From NCBI GenBank assembly GCA_903813345.2, contig CAIIXF020000009.1, forward strand, positions 30,664,740 to 30,728,739: DNA of 64,000 nucleotides. The letters run 5' to 3'. The position numbers were made by a program, and so were the translations under genes. Of the stretch, positions 61,580-64,000 are shown piece by piece. A model generated the notes under the pieces. It was not told the DNA's origin. It saw only the letters and a list, made by a program, of their open reading frames with translations, and did no database searches. The stretch's first letter is position 1; each line of letters starts with the position of its first letter. This DNA is from Owenia fusiformis (taxonomy: Eukaryota > Annelida > Polychaeta > Sabellida > Oweniidae).

Positions 61580-64000
61580 TATATGCATTTACATGTATTT
61601 ATAATTTTATGTATATATTAAAGTCATGTGATCAGAAAAAGCCAAATTGATAATAGGCTACACTAATTAAGGCAATAAAAACTAACCAGATGTGGATTGA
61701 GTTACATGTACATGAGATATACACAAGCTTATCCACCAAAGGAGTAGAAGCAATAGCGTGTATGTGGATGGATATACTTCTACTTTCATAATGATGGATT
61801 GTACATGCAAATGTTTTTAAGGAAATCATCGTCAGGTTATATGCAATAATATATCGTGATATCTGCATTATGCATGACAAATTTGGTTCGATCTTAAAAG
61901 GATATACTCTATAGCAGTCAATGTTATTGTAAGTAACGTTATGTGACCTGGGATGGATGAAATGGATTGCACAAAGCTGCTGTATTTCCGTTATCACAAT
62001 CATTGTTACTAGTTGGATCCACCGTTTTGGATATGGCTCTAACAAAGCGAAGGAACAAAATTGGCTTCATCCAGTATTTGGATAGTATTGCATGGAAATA
62101 AAATGAGCTACAATCATGTTTGGATATTGCATACCCAAGCAAGAAATGAGCAACACATAGCAAGAAAATGAGCAACACATAGTGACTGGATATGGCACAA
62201 GTAGGTCAGAAGACCCAACAAGCTATAGTTTGTATTAGGTCTGCCAAAGTAAATAGAAATGAACAATAAAGTAAATAGAAATGAACAATATGTAATGTCT
62301 CTTGAGTAACACCATGGACCACTATCCCTATGGTAACATATACTCTTTGATATATGGCAATGGCCTACAAGCACTCATAACGAACCACTCATACTGGTTT
62401 GATATGGCAGTGACTGGTTTCAGTTTAATGCAGCTGGTATTCAACTTATTAAAATAATTTTTATGACTAGCCTACATTCATTTTTACAATATACTTTGAT
62501 TCATAAAATTCCTGGATTAAATGGATTGTATTATAAGCATGTTGTGGAAGTGTACATTCGTATAAAGTGAGTACTCACTTATTTATTGAATTCGTCCTGC
62601 AAACCAATTTTTAAAACAGTATATGTTCAATAAAATGTTGAGTAATTACAAACAAATTATGTGTTAATTTATGTCTTGAAAGCAATTACAGATAATGAAT
62701 CAAAAAGTCACTTAACAACATTTGAAATGAGAAATTGAAATGTTGTGTACCAGTTACTGCATATAGGTGGCACTGTGAGAACGACTGTTTGTATATATAT
62801 CAAACATTTAGAGCACCTCGACTAAAGTGTAGCACAATAAATTGAGTGCTGTTTATATAAATGTAAAAATGTATAGATAAAATCCAATTCTAATTTGATA
62901 TTTACATGTATGCTTATAATTTATTTGAGTGACACACATCTGTGTGATGTATATAAAATGTATCTATTTATAAATATTGAATTAATTGAACTAATCCACA
63001 CGATGTACGTTTAAATAGAACTACTAAAAGCCGTAGTACATTGTAGAATTATTTATCTTAGTAGTGGTTTATTTATTTAGTTTTATGTATGTCTGTTACA
63101 GTTAATATTTATATATTTAATACTACTAATCAAGGCAAAAACCGGGTATCGGTACTGTGTATCTAAAAGTAATTTTTCTGCAGTAACTGTTACTGGGATT
63201 GCCATTATCTTGTTTTGTAGAAACATGTTTATAAAAAGGATGCTTTCCATGTGTATGACTGTTATACACACAGTGTTCAAAATGACATTTCCATGTTTAC
63301 AAGTACATTATATTGATGTAAATGAATTTGAGCTATTGTTTTAAAATCATTATTTGTTATTTAGTATTTAATCATTGAATTACAATTGTTCTATTACAAT
63401 TTAATAAAATGCTACATATTAAACGTGTTTATTATATAACTATGTTGGGGCATGATGTAAAATATCCTGCAATAAATTACTAGTCATTTTTCCAATTTAA
63501 TATTTTTGTTTCATGTTTCGTAGTCCATTAGTCGATTTGGCATCACGTTAAAAGTGAGACGTATTCGTGCGTTGGAGGTGGTACATATTTTGAGCTCTTT
63601 TTGCCCGTACTATACTACTTTCAAGTGTTTTTTAGAATATTCATTAAAGACCCCATATAAAGTTTAAACCACTTTGGCTTATATTGTAGTCTTACCATGG
63701 GCTTTCAAGAGGTATAAATATACCATAGTCTTACCAAATATTATCAAAGTGCTATATACTTTTCTTTTTTTAATTTCAAAAGGTGGGTTTTGAAGGACTT
63801 TTTGTTCGAAAAATCGTGAATTTATTTAAAATTAACTTTTAAGAGCTATTTTAACAAGCGATAATTCACACCACTGCAGAGCATTCATCCTCATGTGTTT
63901 TCGCCAAGAAAAGTAAGAGATTAAAATAACTTTGCAAATAGTAAATAAATGAATGATAAAACATATGTTCAAACTATACATGGGGACTTTAAGTAATGTG
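61580..64000. other. Region downstream of TRPC
   Basis: Holds the TRPC 3' untranslated region and beyond. Several AATAAA words occur (61674 the first). Short direct repeats lie at about 62138-62180 (GAGCAACACATAG twice) and 62248-62290 (AAGTAAATAGAAATGAACAA twice). No exon of another gene was recognised. Confidence 0.45.

Overview
The window is AT-rich, intron-rich animal DNA. I place it in a marine invertebrate, perhaps a deuterostome. The grounds are several multi-exon genes with GT-AG introns, a TRPC channel, an apparent CatSper2 sperm channel (a gene lost from many animal lineages), CR1/L2-type LINE 3' ends, and many fold-back and terminal-inverted-repeat elements. The species cannot be settled from the sequence. 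I rebuilt each gene by joining open frames whose splice sites and codon phases agree.

Layout. (1) 1999-15202, minus strand: an 11-exon gene for a predicted 819-residue protein of the DUF7869 type. It has an RNase H-like, transposase-like core (DGMDQ, ADNC, GHTHEDID), an unexpected hydrophobic, signal-peptide-like first exon and a Lys/Arg-rich tail. (2) 16113-32699, plus strand, head to head with the first gene: a 16-exon gene for a predicted 743-residue protein with a ParB/sulfiredoxin-like domain and a long coiled coil. One coiled-coil exon is split by a 378-bp inserted element with a target duplication. (3) 33285-33881: eight perfect copies of the 16-bp palindrome TATAGAAATTTCTATA, about 0.6 kb past the ParB-like stop codon. 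(4) 36380-61579, plus strand: a complete TRPC cation channel gene, 15 coding exons per transcript and 1080 or 1079 residues. It carries two tandem, mutually exclusive exons that swap the extracellular turret in front of the pore. (5) 48138-49832, minus strand: an intact, intronless CatSper2-like gene inside TRPC intron 3. Its start lies about 145 bp from a TRPC exon on the opposite strand.

The rest is introns and spacers filled with repeats: a mariner-type fold-back element near the left end, a CATAGCC-ended repeat family, a family of fold-back MITEs, a pogo-like MITE, a 3.2-kb inverted-repeat structure with 325-bp tandem units, two 5'-truncated LINEs nested in older repeats, and several long hairpins.

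The most interesting points are the divergent pair of a transposase-like gene and a ParB-like gene next to a palindrome array, the alternative TRPC pore-turret exons, and the single-exon CatSper2 gene nested antisense in another cation channel gene. Protein families were recognised from motifs only; no search was run.
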